From COE1 sp045579665 (GTDB lineage Bacteria > Bacillota > Clostridia > Lachnospirales > Lachnospiraceae), in contig JAZNMO010000032.1 of the NCBI GenBank assembly GCA_045579665.1, positions 1 to 32,759 on the forward strand: a DNA stretch of 32,759 nt, given 5' to 3'. This document shows, piece after piece, positions 24,989 to 32,700 of this stretch. The first letter of the stretch is position 1. Every line of letters begins with the position of its first letter. A program made the translations under genes and the position numbers. The notes beneath the pieces were generated by a model. The model was given only the letters and a program-made list of their open reading frames with translations, searched no databases and was not told the origin of the DNA.

Positions 24989-25777
24989 ATGAGAGTATAT
25001 GCAATTACAGGCGCTTCCAGCGGAATCGGCGCAAAGACAAAGGAATTACTGGAAAAAGAAGGACATAAGGTGATTAATATTGACCTCAAGGGCGGCGATA
25101 TTTGTGCAAACCTTGCTACTAAGGAAGGCAGACAGATGACAATTGATAAACTCCATGAGTTATGTCCTGACGGACTTGACGGCATGATTTGTAATGCCGG
25201 TGTATCAGGTGCCTGCGGAAACCTTTCCCTGATTGTTTCATTGAATTACTTCGGAACAGTTGAGGTTGCCAAGGGTGTTTATGATTTATTAGAGAAGAAA
25301 CACGGAAGCTGCGTAGTGACTGTATCCAATACCATTTCACAAGGTGCAGGCAGAATGGATATCGTAGATTTACTGAATAATATCGGAGATGAGAAGAGAA
25401 TTCTTGAACTCGTAAGCATGCTGGATTCCTCAAGTCTTAGTGTCGGAAACAGCCTTTATGTATCAACTAAGTATGCTCTTGCAAGATGGGTAAGACGTAT
25501 CTCTTCTTCCTGGGCCGCAAATGGCGTCAGAATCAACGCAATTGCACCAGGTAATGTTAATACAACCATGACTGCTACCATGAGTACTTCAGCTAAAATG
25601 GCACTGAACGCACTTCCGATTCCTACAAAATATGGTCTTGAGTCACTTATGGACCCTGAAGAAATCGCAGAAGTTATGGTATTCCTCGTATCACCTAAGT
25701 CACGCGGTGTTAACGGCAATATCATGTTCGTAGACGGCGGTACAGATGCACTGCTCAATTCAGAAAAGGTATATTAA
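24989..25777 (+). CDS. Short-chain dehydrogenase/reductase (3-alpha-HSD-like)
   Basis: A 262-residue classical SDR. Seen: the nucleotide-binding TGASSGIG (7-14), NAG (69-71), catalytic S113, Y157 and K161 (YVSTK). The acidic residue after strand 2 (NID, near 31-32) suggests NAD(H) over NADP(H). The insert before the active site (about 115-150) and the general sequence resemble the 3-alpha-hydroxysteroid dehydrogenase/carbonyl reductase group, but the substrate cannot be settled; a bile-acid or sterol role is only a possibility. It starts with AAGGAG and is followed 13 bp later by an NTF2-like gene in the same operon. Expression is probably controlled by the divergent MocR regulator. Confidence 0.9.
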   Translation: MRVYAITGASSGIGAKTKELLEKEGHKVINIDLKGGDICANLATKEGRQMTIDKLHELCPDGLDGMICNAGVSGACGNLSLIVSLNYFGTVEVAKGVYDLLEKKHGSCVVTVSNTISQGAGRMDIVDLLNNIGDEKRILELVSMLDSSSLSVGNSLYVSTKYALARWVRRISSSWAANGVRINAIAPGNVNTTMTATMSTSAKMALNALPIPTKYGLESLMDPEEIAEVMVFLVSPKSRGVNGNIMFVDGGTDALLNSEKVY

Positions 25778-25790
25778 GGAGGACACTACT

Positions 25791-26123
25791 ATGAGACCAA
25801 TCGAGAAATATATAGATGCAATGGAAAACAAAGACTTCGCAGGCTTGGCAGACTTATTTACAAAGGACGGTATCCTGTGCGACTACTGCTCTAACTCTTC
25901 CAGCCAGCGCGAATACCATATCTACGGTAAAGAAGCAATTAACATGTTCTTCCGTAATAAGTTCGGCTTCCGTCAGTACTCCATTCTTGGCGCAGAAGTT
26001 GTAAATGACACACAGGCTGAGTTCATCGCTAACTTTGGCGGCTACCACATCATGGCAATTGCCACTGTCCGTGAAGTAAATGCAGATGGACTGATTGAAA
26101 GATTAACTGTTAGACCTAAGTAA
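25791..26123 (+). CDS. NTF2/SnoaL-like small protein
   Basis: A 110-residue protein. I start at 25791 because AAGGAGG lies 8 nt upstream; a longer frame to 25746 overlaps the SDR gene with no site. The pattern (YIDAMENKDFAGLADLFTKDGILCDYC, then YGKEAINMFFRNKF, then strand pairs) fits the SnoaL/NTF2 cone fold used by small dehydratases, isomerases and ketosteroid-modifying enzymes, or as a binding subunit. Acidic and aromatic residues line the expected pocket, but no certain catalytic pair is visible. It is translated from the SDR operon, so the two probably act on one substrate, for example a hydroxy/keto compound. Confidence 0.75.
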   Translation: MRPIEKYIDAMENKDFAGLADLFTKDGILCDYCSNSSSQREYHIYGKEAINMFFRNKFGFRQYSILGAEVVNDTQAEFIANFGGYHIMAIATVREVNADGLIERLTVRPK

Positions 26124-26155
26124 AACGTATAGCTTACTTATCGCTTTCACAGTGT

Positions 26156-26233
26156 CAGGTTTCACTATTAGGCGAGACCTCCAAGTCTAGAAGTACTAAG
26201 CACATTTATAAATCGCTCTCTATGTGAAACCTG
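26156..26233 (+). ncRNA. Possible structured RNA closed by a 10-bp stem
   Basis: CAGGTTTCAC (26156-26165) pairs perfectly with GTGAAACCTG (26224-26233), enclosing 58 nt that include a small AGAC/GTCT hairpin. A strong terminator starts two bases later. This could be a 3'-derived small RNA of the SDR operon or a stand-alone RNA. No known riboswitch motif is recognised, and no promoter is clear. Confidence 0.35.
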
Positions 26234-26234
26234 T

Positions 26235-26261
26235 GAGTGCTTGCATTGCAAGCACTCTTTT
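26235..26261 (+). terminator. Terminator of the SDR/NTF2 operon
   Basis: A perfect 10-bp stem GAGTGCTTGC with an ATT loop, followed by TTTT. It lies about 110 bp after the NTF2-like stop. Confidence 0.9.
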
Positions 26262-26527
26262 AAATTAGGATTTCATTGAGGTACTTCCTGTGACAGGTAT
26301 CTATGATTTCACATACGTATTTCTATATAACTCCACTTTCTGCATTTCCGAAGTACTACAGTTAATAAATTCTTTCCTGTACCTCGCTCTTGTCTAAAAT
26401 TCTCCTTTTTCTTTACTTACGAGGTGCCACGGTCCAAAAAACTTTCCTACAACATCTCATATCTCTCTATCATAAACACATCGAAATCTAACAGCATATA
26501 ATATAAAAAAATATAAAGGTATATGCC
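26262..26527. other. Spacer before the prodomain-like gene
   Basis: About 265 AT-rich bases. I see a CCTGTGACAGG mini-hairpin near 26288-26298, a GAGGTAC/GTACCTC pair about 100 bp apart (26279-26285 and 26377-26383), and a TATAAT near 26500 upstream of the next gene. No gene is visible. Confidence 0.35.
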
Positions 26528-26818
26528 ATGCCAAGTCAGAAGCTAGAAAACCTACTCCAGCTCGCCTTGCAGGCGACAACAAGAGAACGCGAAAAATCCC
26601 AGGAATTAGAAGTCGGATTTGATACCGAAACTAATACCTGGGAATTTATTGTGAAATATCATGGTCCCTTAGAAAGACTCGAATCCGATGTCATCCATGT
26701 AGAACCGCTCATCAACAGCTATGCTATTGTGACAATTCGAGAAGACTTTATCGATGCCTTCACAGCCCTTGATGAAGTCGAATTCATCGAAAAGCCTAAG
26801 AGACTTTACTTTCAATAA
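26528..26818 (+). CDS. Free-standing subtilase prodomain-like protein
   Basis: A 96-residue soluble protein whose ending (INSYAIVTIREDFIDAFTALDEVEFIEKPKRLYF) matches the N-terminal prodomain of clostridial Csp-type S8 peptidases, where it runs straight into the catalytic core. Here the frame stops right at the domain end, and no peptidase core follows. The only S8 core in the window, at 14112-15620, lacks this domain. It could act in trans as chaperone or inhibitor of that enzyme, or be the remnant of a second peptidase gene. Complete start and stop and no internal damage favour a real gene. An AAAGG site precedes the ATG. It converges with araA, 14 bp apart. Confidence 0.7.
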   Translation: MPSQKLENLLQLALQATTREREKSQELEVGFDTETNTWEFIVKYHGPLERLESDVIHVEPLINSYAIVTIREDFIDAFTALDEVEFIEKPKRLYFQ

Positions 26819-26832
26819 TTGGCAACACTATT

Positions 26833-28329
26833 TTATCTGTATACAACTGAGTTCCATCTTAACTCATTCTTAAGAGTTCTGATGTCTGTGTTCTTATCGA
26901 TAACAACTGCCTCGATACCCATAGCATCTGCCCAATCAACCATCTGCTCAACAGTTAAGTCGTAAGAGAATGCTGTATGATGTGCTCCACCTGCAAGAAT
27001 CCATGCTTCTGCACCAACTGTAAGGTCTGGCTGTGGTGTCCAGAATGCTGTAGCTACAGGAAGCTTAGGCATTGGCTTCTCACACTTCTTACAATCAACA
27101 GCGTTGATGATAAGACGGAATCTGTTACCAAGGTCAATAAGAGATGTTGCGATACCAGGACCTGTCTTAGATGTAAATACAAGTCTAGCCGGGTCTTCTC
27201 TGTTACCCATGCTAAGTGGGTTAACCTTAATACCGATAGGACCCTCAGCAACTGTAGGACATACCTCTAACATATGAGCCTGAAGGATACCTTCCTTACC
27301 TGGAACAAAGTTATATGTGTAGTCTTCCATGAAAGATGTACCCTTTGCATCCTTAACATTAGAAGCCATAATCTTCATAAGACGAACCATAGCAGCTGTC
27401 TTCCAGTCACCTTCTCCACCGAAGCCGTAACCCTTCTCCATAAGTCTCTGAATTGCAAGACCCGGAAGCTGCTTTAATCCACCAAGCATACCAAAGTGTG
27501 TAACGATAGCATGGTAATCTCTCTCCTCTAAGAACTTCTCCATACCGATTTCGATAGCTGCCTGAACCTCAACATGCTTTCTGAACTCAGCTGCATCACG
27601 TCCCTCTAAGAGAATATCGTACTTGCTGTAGTACTCATCTGTTAATGCACTTACATCACCTGTAGGAACTGCATTTACATAGTCTACTAAGTCATTTACA
27701 TTATAATGGTCGATTTCCCAACCAAACTTAATCTGAGCTTCTACCTTATCACCCTCAGTAACCGCTACATTGTTCATATTATCACCGAAACGGCAAACTC
27801 TGATGTGAGAAGACTCCATCAAACCAACTGCTGTAGCCATCCACTGAGCAATCTTCTTGATTACTTCTGTGTTCTGCCAATGACCAACAACAATCTTTCT
27901 CTCAATACCCATTCTGCTTACGATGTGACCGTACTCTCTGTCACCATGTGCAGACTGGTTCTCGTTCATGAAATCCATATCAATTGTATCGTATGGAATC
28001 TCTTCATTAAACTGTGTATGGAAATGCATTAATGGCTTTCTGTACTCCTGTAATCCAAGAATCCAAGACTTAGCCGGAGAGAATGTATGCATCCATGTGA
28101 TAACACCTGCACACTCCTCATCTGCGTTAGCTTCGTTAAATGTCTTTCTAATCACTTCGTTTGTAATCAATGTCGGCTTCCAAACAACTTCGTATGGTAA
28201 AAGACCTGACTTATTTAATCCCTCTACGATCTTCTGAGAATGCTCAGCTACATTTCTAAGACACTCATCACCGTATAAATCCTGTGAACCAGTTGCAAAC
28301 CAAAACTTGTAATTTTTTCCTGTTTTCAT
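26833..28329 (-). CDS. araA: L-arabinose isomerase
   Basis: A 498-residue cytoplasmic enzyme, full length for AraA, converting L-arabinose to L-ribulose with Mn2+. Seen: FWFATGSQDLYGDE at the start, CAGVITWMHTFSPAKSWI, GFGGEGDWKTAAMVRLMK (a metal-site Glu), SFMEDYTYNF (metal-site Glu), LEVCPT (metal-site region) and AGGAHHTAFSYDLT (metal-site His). GGAGG precedes the ATG. No araB, araD or transporter genes are adjacent, so the pathway genes are scattered. The upstream promoter has TTGTAA and TAAAAA 17 bp apart; a TAAGTATATAAACTTA near-palindrome close to the start may be an operator. Confidence 0.96.
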   Translation of the reverse strand: MKTGKNYKFWFATGSQDLYGDECLRNVAEHSQKIVEGLNKSGLLPYEVVWKPTLITNEVIRKTFNEANADEECAGVITWMHTFSPAKSWILGLQEYRKPLMHFHTQFNEEIPYDTIDMDFMNENQSAHGDREYGHIVSRMGIERKIVVGHWQNTEVIKKIAQWMATAVGLMESSHIRVCRFGDNMNNVAVTEGDKVEAQIKFGWEIDHYNVNDLVDYVNAVPTGDVSALTDEYYSKYDILLEGRDAAEFRKHVEVQAAIEIGMEKFLEERDYHAIVTHFGMLGGLKQLPGLAIQRLMEKGYGFGGEGDWKTAAMVRLMKIMASNVKDAKGTSFMEDYTYNFVPGKEGILQAHMLEVCPTVAEGPIGIKVNPLSMGNREDPARLVFTSKTGPGIATSLIDLGNRFRLIINAVDCKKCEKPMPKLPVATAFWTPQPDLTVGAEAWILAGGAHHTAFSYDLTVEQMVDWADAMGIEAVVIDKNTDIRTLKNELRWNSVVYR

Positions 28330-28364
28330 ATGTAACCCTCCATTAAGATAAGTTTATATACTTA

Positions 28365-28393
28365 TTTTTATCATAAATACGCTAAGATTACAA
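28365..28393 (-). promoter_or_regulatory. Predicted araA promoter
   Basis: Minus strand: TTGTAA (28393-28388), 17 bp, TAAAAA (28370-28365). It is followed by an imperfect palindrome near the start site that could bind a repressor. Confidence 0.45.
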
Positions 28394-28445
28394 TGTTTAT
28401 TTTATTGAAATGTGAAATATTTTAGTCTACTATGAGCCATGCGCA

Positions 28446-28505
28446 AAAAAATAAGAAATTGGCTGCTGGAAGCTTGCTTACAAGCAGACATATTTCTTAT
28501 TTTTT
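28446..28505. repeat. Long A/T-ended hairpin upstream of araA
   Basis: AAAAAATAAGAAAT (28446-28459) pairs perfectly with 28492-28505; smaller stems (CTGCT/AGCAG) can form inside. Terminator-like on either strand, yet not directly next to a gene end. Confidence 0.6.
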
Positions 28506-28522
28506 GTATATGGCGACAGCCA

Positions 28523-28586
28523 TCTAGCGAGCGACTTTGTCGCGAGCTAGACGCATGGCGGATTTGCGAGCTAGACGCATGGCGGA
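28523..28586. repeat. GC-rich hairpin and 21-bp direct repeats
   Basis: A hairpin TCTAGC-GA-GCGAC, loop TTT, then GTCGC-GA-GCTAGA (28523-28551) contains opposed GA pairs. Overlapping it, a 21-base unit beginning GCGAGCTAGACGC occurs at 28542-28562 and again at 28566-28586. The GC content stands out from the AT-rich surroundings. Confidence 0.75.
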
Positions 28587-28622
28587 CTCTATCATTTCAT
28601 CACCTACATGCGTCTTACTTGA

Positions 28623-29014
28623 TATTTTCCGTATCGTACAAAAGCGAGAGCTGTCAAATACGGATAAAATGAGCACTATGTCCGAAATCATCCGTATTTC
28701 TCAAAATCTAGAGCTTCCAAATACGGATAAAATGAGCACTATACTCGAAATTATCCGTATTTCTCAAAATCCAGAGCTTCCAAATACGGATAAAATAAGC
28801 ACCATACTTAAAATTATCCGTATTTCGTAAAATCTAAAGTCTCCAAATACGGATAAAACGAGGTCTATACTCGAATTTTTCCGTATTTCACAAAAGCCAA
28901 CACTGCCAAATACGGATAAAATGAGGTCTATACTCGAATTTTTCCGTATTTCACAAAAGATAACACTGCCAAATACGGATAAAACAAGGTCTATACTCGA
29001 ATTTTTCCGTATTA
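28623..29014. repeat. Array of six 63-bp tandem palindromic repeats
   Basis: Units start exactly 63 bp apart at 28656, 28719, 28782, 28845, 28908 and 28971, with a partial unit before the first. Each opens with AAATACGGATAA and closes with TT(A/T)TCCGTATTT, so each can fold into a hairpin of about 12 bp; units 4-6 can add an inner CGAG/CTCG-type stem. The 21-base linkers vary more. The array is flanked by direct repeats of GTCTTACTTGA at 28612-28622 and 29078-29088. Because 63 is divisible by three, both strands stay open in one frame and encode 21-residue repeats, which I take as a by-product. Confidence 0.9.
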
Positions 29015-29091
29015 GAGAATAATAGAAGAATAAAAGATAAAAAATATGCGCCGCTAGGCACACAGAACGACACCTGTGTCTTACTTGACAA

Positions 29092-29121
29092 AACTCCCGC
29101 AAGCATGCGCCTGCGGGAGTT
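29092..29121 (-). terminator. leuS terminator
   Basis: AACTCCCGCA (29092-29101) pairs with 29112-29121 about 30 bp past the leuS stop; on the minus strand it runs into TTTTGTC. Confidence 0.85.
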
Positions 29122-29150
29122 CCTAAAATCGATATACAAAACGACGTAAA

Positions 29151-31574
29151 CTATTTCACTACGATATTAACAATCTTGCCCTTAACATAGATTTCCTTCA
29201 CGATATTCTTACCTTCGATAGCAGCCTGTACAGATGGAACAGCCTTTGCTTTAGCAATCGCAGACTCATTCTCCTCATCAACTGCTACTTCAACAGTACC
29301 CTTAACTTTACCGTTTATCTGAATACCGATTTCAACAGTATTCTCTACTAATGCAGACTCATCATATGTTGGCCAAGCTTCGAAAGCGATAGTATCCTGG
29401 TGGCCAAGACACTGCCATAACTCTTCTCCAACATGAGGACAGATACAAGAGAACATCTTTACAAAGCCCTCTGCATACTCCATAGGACACTTGCCAGCCT
29501 TATAAGCAGCATTCATGAAAATCATCATCTGGCTGATTGCTGTGTTGAAGCCTAACTGCTCAAAGTCAGAAGTTACCTTCTTAACTGTCTGATGATATAC
29601 CTTTGTTAAAGCATCATCCTTCTCAGTAGTGATATTCTCTTCATTGGTAAAGAATGCCCATACACGATTGATAAATCTTCTGGCTCCGTCTACACCACTT
29701 GGATTCCATGGCTTAGAAACCTCCAAAGGTCCCATGAACATCTCATATAGTCTTAAAGTATCTGCGCCGTAATCACGTACAACATCACTTGGATTCACAA
29801 CGAACTCAGGGAATCTCTTACCCATCTTAATACCGTTAGAACCAAGAATCATACCCTGATGAACAAGCTTCTGGAATGGCTCCTTAACAGGTGAAAGACC
29901 CTTATCATATAAATAACGGTTCCAGATTCTTGAGTAAATCAAATGACCTACAGCATGCTCAGGTCCGCCAATATAAAGGTCAACCGGCAACCAGTGCTTT
30001 AATAACTCCTGATTTGCAAACTCATCCTGATTATCGGGATCAATATATCTCATATAGTACCAGCTTGAACCTGCACTACCCGGCATAGTAGAGGTCTCAC
30101 GAACACCCTTTACACCATTGTTATCATACTGCTTCCACTCCTGGGCATTCTCAAGAGGAGCCTTACCGTTCTTACCCTTGTAATCATCTAACTCTGGAAG
30201 AATCAATGGTAATTCCTCATCACTAAGCACATGAATATTTCCATCTTCTCCATGCACTACAGGAACCGGCTCACCCCAGTAACGCTGTCTTGCAAAAATC
30301 CACTCACGGAAATGATAATTAACAGTCTTACGTGCAACCCCCTGCTTCACAAGCTTATCTGTAATGGCTTCCTTAGCTTCCTCAACTACAAGTCCTGTAA
30401 ACTCCTCTGAATTCATAAGCTTGCAGCCCTTGCCAAGGTACTCCTTCTTCTCAAATGCCTTCTCGCTTACATCGCCGCCGTCAATTACCTGAATCATTGG
30501 AATGTTATGTGCAATTGCATACACAAAGTCTCTCTGGTCATGAGAAGGAACAGCCATAACTGCACCTGTACCATAGCTTGCAAGAACGAAGTCACCGATG
30601 AAAAGAGGTACTTCCTTGCCATTTACAGGGTTAATTGCATAGATTCCCTTTAAGATGCATCCTGTCTTTGTTTTATTTAACTCTGTACGGTCCATATCAT
30701 TCTTCTTCAAGGTCTCATTGATATATGCCTGTACTTCGTCCTGATTCTCGATTCTTGGCATTAAATCCTTCACAATCTGTCCGTCCGGAGCCAATACCAT
30801 GAATGTAATACCATAAATTGTCTCAATACATGTTGTATAGATAGAGAAGCTTCCACCACCAACAATCTGGAAATCTACCTCTACACCTTCAGACTTACCA
30901 ATCCAGTTTCTCTGAATATCCTTAGTAGATTCAGGCCAGTCAATCTCCTCTAAGCCCTCTAAGAGCTTCTCTGCAAATGCAGGCTGATTGATAACCCACT
31001 GCTTCATATTCTTACGAATAACAGGGTAACCGCCTCTCTCTGACTTACCATCAATAACCTCATCGTTAGATAATACTGTACCTAACTCCTCACACCAGTT
31101 CACAGGCATATCTACATACTTTGCATATCCATCCAAATAAAGCTGCTTGAAAATCCACTGTGTCCACTTATAAAAACTTGGATCACTTGTAGCAATCATC
31201 TTAGACCAGTCATAGTCAAAGCCTAATTCCTTTAACTGCTGAGAGAAGGTCTCAATATTAGACTGTGTAAATCCGTTTGGATGATTACCTGTGCTTACTG
31301 CGTACTGCTCTGCAGGTAAACCAAAGGAATCATATCCCATTGGATGCAATACATTATAGCCCTGCATACGCTTCATTCTCGACATAATATCTGTTGCTGT
31401 ATATCCCTCCGGATGTCCTGCGTGAAGACCAACTCCTGAAGGGTATGGGAACATATCTAATGCATAATACTTTGGTTTACTAAAATCCCATACATCTGTT
31501 TTAAATGTTTCGTGCTCGGCCCAATACGCCTGCCATTTTTTCTCAATCTCACTTGGATTGTAAATCTTTTCCAT
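29151..31574 (-). CDS. leuS: Leucyl-tRNA synthetase
   Basis: An 807-residue class Ia synthetase charging tRNA-Leu. I start at 31574, which has AAAGGAC upstream; the extension to 31619 runs into the T-box terminator. The HIGH motif reads HAGH (51-54, in PYPSGVGLHAGH). The CP1 editing domain is present with TTCIETIYG and GTGAVMAVPSHDQRD. FAROQYW-type residues (WIFARQRYWGEPVP) and ADTLRLYEMFMGPL are seen. The KMSKS loop is altered to K583-MGKR with FPEF after it instead of SRGN. I recall this variant as normal in Lachnospiraceae, so I treat it as functional. It is regulated by the leucine T-box directly upstream. Confidence 0.97.
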   Translation of the reverse strand: MEKIYNPSEIEKKWQAYWAEHETFKTDVWDFSKPKYYALDMFPYPSGVGLHAGHPEGYTATDIMSRMKRMQGYNVLHPMGYDSFGLPAEQYAVSTGNHPNGFTQSNIETFSQQLKELGFDYDWSKMIATSDPSFYKWTQWIFKQLYLDGYAKYVDMPVNWCEELGTVLSNDEVIDGKSERGGYPVIRKNMKQWVINQPAFAEKLLEGLEEIDWPESTKDIQRNWIGKSEGVEVDFQIVGGGSFSIYTTCIETIYGITFMVLAPDGQIVKDLMPRIENQDEVQAYINETLKKNDMDRTELNKTKTGCILKGIYAINPVNGKEVPLFIGDFVLASYGTGAVMAVPSHDQRDFVYAIAHNIPMIQVIDGGDVSEKAFEKKEYLGKGCKLMNSEEFTGLVVEEAKEAITDKLVKQGVARKTVNYHFREWIFARQRYWGEPVPVVHGEDGNIHVLSDEELPLILPELDDYKGKNGKAPLENAQEWKQYDNNGVKGVRETSTMPGSAGSSWYYMRYIDPDNQDEFANQELLKHWLPVDLYIGGPEHAVGHLIYSRIWNRYLYDKGLSPVKEPFQKLVHQGMILGSNGIKMGKRFPEFVVNPSDVVRDYGADTLRLYEMFMGPLEVSKPWNPSGVDGARRFINRVWAFFTNEENITTEKDDALTKVYHQTVKKVTSDFEQLGFNTAISQMMIFMNAAYKAGKCPMEYAEGFVKMFSCICPHVGEELWQCLGHQDTIAFEAWPTYDESALVENTVEIGIQINGKVKGTVEVAVDEENESAIAKAKAVPSVQAAIEGKNIVKEIYVKGKIVNIVVK

Positions 31575-31594
31575 TATTTTCGTCCTTTCTGAAT

Positions 31595-31849
31595 AAAAAA
31601 ATCCCTTCATCTCTGTCAATCAAGAGACGAAAGGAAAACCTACCGCGGTACCACTCTAATTCAGGAATACTCCTGCACTCTGATTCTATAACGGGAACTC
31701 CCGCCAAGACCTACTTAATAATAAATATGTACTTCAGTCTCGGAGCTCATGGACGAGTTCAAAGCCTCCTAGGTTATCTCACACCAACCGATAACTCTCT
31801 GCTACTAAAAGTCACTCCTACTACTTCCACTCTTTGCCTTTACATATAC
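31595..31849 (-). promoter_or_regulatory. Leucine T-box leader of leuS
   Basis: On the minus strand the leader has stem I with the specifier GAACTC (31760-31755), giving CTC for leucine. A CCCGTTA-type stem III region follows, then the T-box bulge TGGTACCGCGGT (31653-31642). The terminator pairs 31623-31634 with 31603-31614 (12 bp, two G-U) before a T7 run (31601-31595). Uncharged tRNA-Leu should pair with the specifier and bulge, favour the antiterminator and switch on leuS. Confidence 0.95.
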
Positions 31850-31855
31850 GTTATT

Positions 31856-31884
31856 ATGTTACTAGGTTCTATTTAAAAAGTCAA
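31856..31884 (-). promoter_or_regulatory. leuS promoter
   Basis: Minus strand: TTGACT (31884-31879), 17 bp, TAACAT (31861-31856). Expected start near 31849, at the beginning of the T-box leader. Confidence 0.7.
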
Positions 31885-31959
31885 ATCATTTTTACAAAAA
31901 GCCTACATTGATTTAGAATTATAAAATCTATTTTCATAGCGCACAGCCTCTACTACTTT

Positions 31960-32280
31960 TCAATTGTTTACTGAACTGTACACATCCGATAACACGACTA
32001 ACATATTTCTAATCTTAGAAATCTGAGCAGGATTTAAAGAAATCAACGCATCATAAACACTATGGGAACATGAATTGGTCTTAACTTCACCATACATAAT
32101 ATAATCACAGCTTACTGATAAAACTTCTGACATTCTGCATAAAAGTTCAGCTGAAAAGCCTTTCTTTCCCATCTCTATCTCATACAAAAACTTTGCAGAT
32201 ATATCTATCATTTCGGCAAATGCTTCTCTCGTATAATCATTCGCCTCTCTCAGTTCCCTAATTCTTTTTCCAACACTCAT
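31960..32280 (-). CDS. XRE-family transcriptional regulator
   Basis: A 106-residue protein with an N-terminal HTH_3 domain (about 6-62: IRELREANDYTREAFAEMIDISAKFLYEIEMGKKGFSAELLCRMSEVL in pattern), followed by a short helical tail (80-106) probably for dimerisation. Proteins of this size are usual for stand-alone regulators of mobile or stress genes. The promoter is at 32343-32372, with a GTAC-TAT-GTAC palindrome (32346-32356) over the -10, so self-repression is likely. The target is unknown. It lies between leuS and an insertion sequence. Confidence 0.85.
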   Translation of the reverse strand: MSVGKRIRELREANDYTREAFAEMIDISAKFLYEIEMGKKGFSAELLCRMSEVLSVSCDYIMYGEVKTNSCSHSVYDALISLNPAQISKIRNMLVVLSDVYSSVNN

Positions 32281-32620
32281 TATATACTACCTCTTCTTGC
32301 CTCTAATCTCTAGTTATCATTAATCCCTCCCTTACACTTTACATTGTACTATGTACTGTTATTCTCACTCAAAACGATTTTCCAACACAAAATTCCCCGA
32401 ATATTCTTAATATACTTTATCACACTTAATATTATTATTCAATGATACATACTTACTTAAATACCTAAATTTTACACAAAATGTCCTGTTTATATTTGTA
32501 CATTTTTAAAATGATTGCATTTAAATTTTCAATTTCGTTTTCAAAAATATCAAATCACCAATAATAATTCTTATCTAATAAACTCCCTCTACTTTTCGGG
32601 CACTTTCCTATTCCATAAAT
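32281..32620. other. AT-rich spacer with XRE promoter
   Basis: Minus-strand promoter TTGAGT (32372-32367), 18 bp, TACAAT (32348-32343). The interrupted palindrome at 32346-32356 overlaps the -10. The rest, 32380-32620, is very AT-rich with no gene that I can see. Confidence 0.5.
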
Positions 32621-32649
32621 AAGGGGCTGTAAAAAAAGTCCCATAAAAG

Positions 32650-32686
32650 AAAAATCGCTGAGGTCGTGAGACCACAGCGATTTTTT
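32650..32686 (+). terminator. Hairpin inside the insertion-sequence end
   Basis: AAAAATCGCTG (32650-32660) pairs with 32675-32685; GGTC/GACC extends the stem inside, with a GTGA loop. T6 follows. It would terminate transcription entering the element. Confidence 0.85.
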
Positions 32687-32700
32687 GGTATACTCTCTTT

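Noticed and set aside
26420..26445. A second T-box-like motif (GTGCCACGG) in the spacer
   Set aside because: It is not followed by a terminator or synthetase gene on either strand and departs from the T-box consensus.
28623..29014. CRISPR array
   Set aside because: The conserved part is a palindrome pair around a conserved core, the linkers are similar to each other rather than unique, and no cas gene is near.
28537..29102. Proteins with 21-residue repeats on both strands of the 63-bp array
   Set aside because: The period is divisible by three, so any frame without stops stays open. No good ribosome sites are present and both strands give similar repeats.
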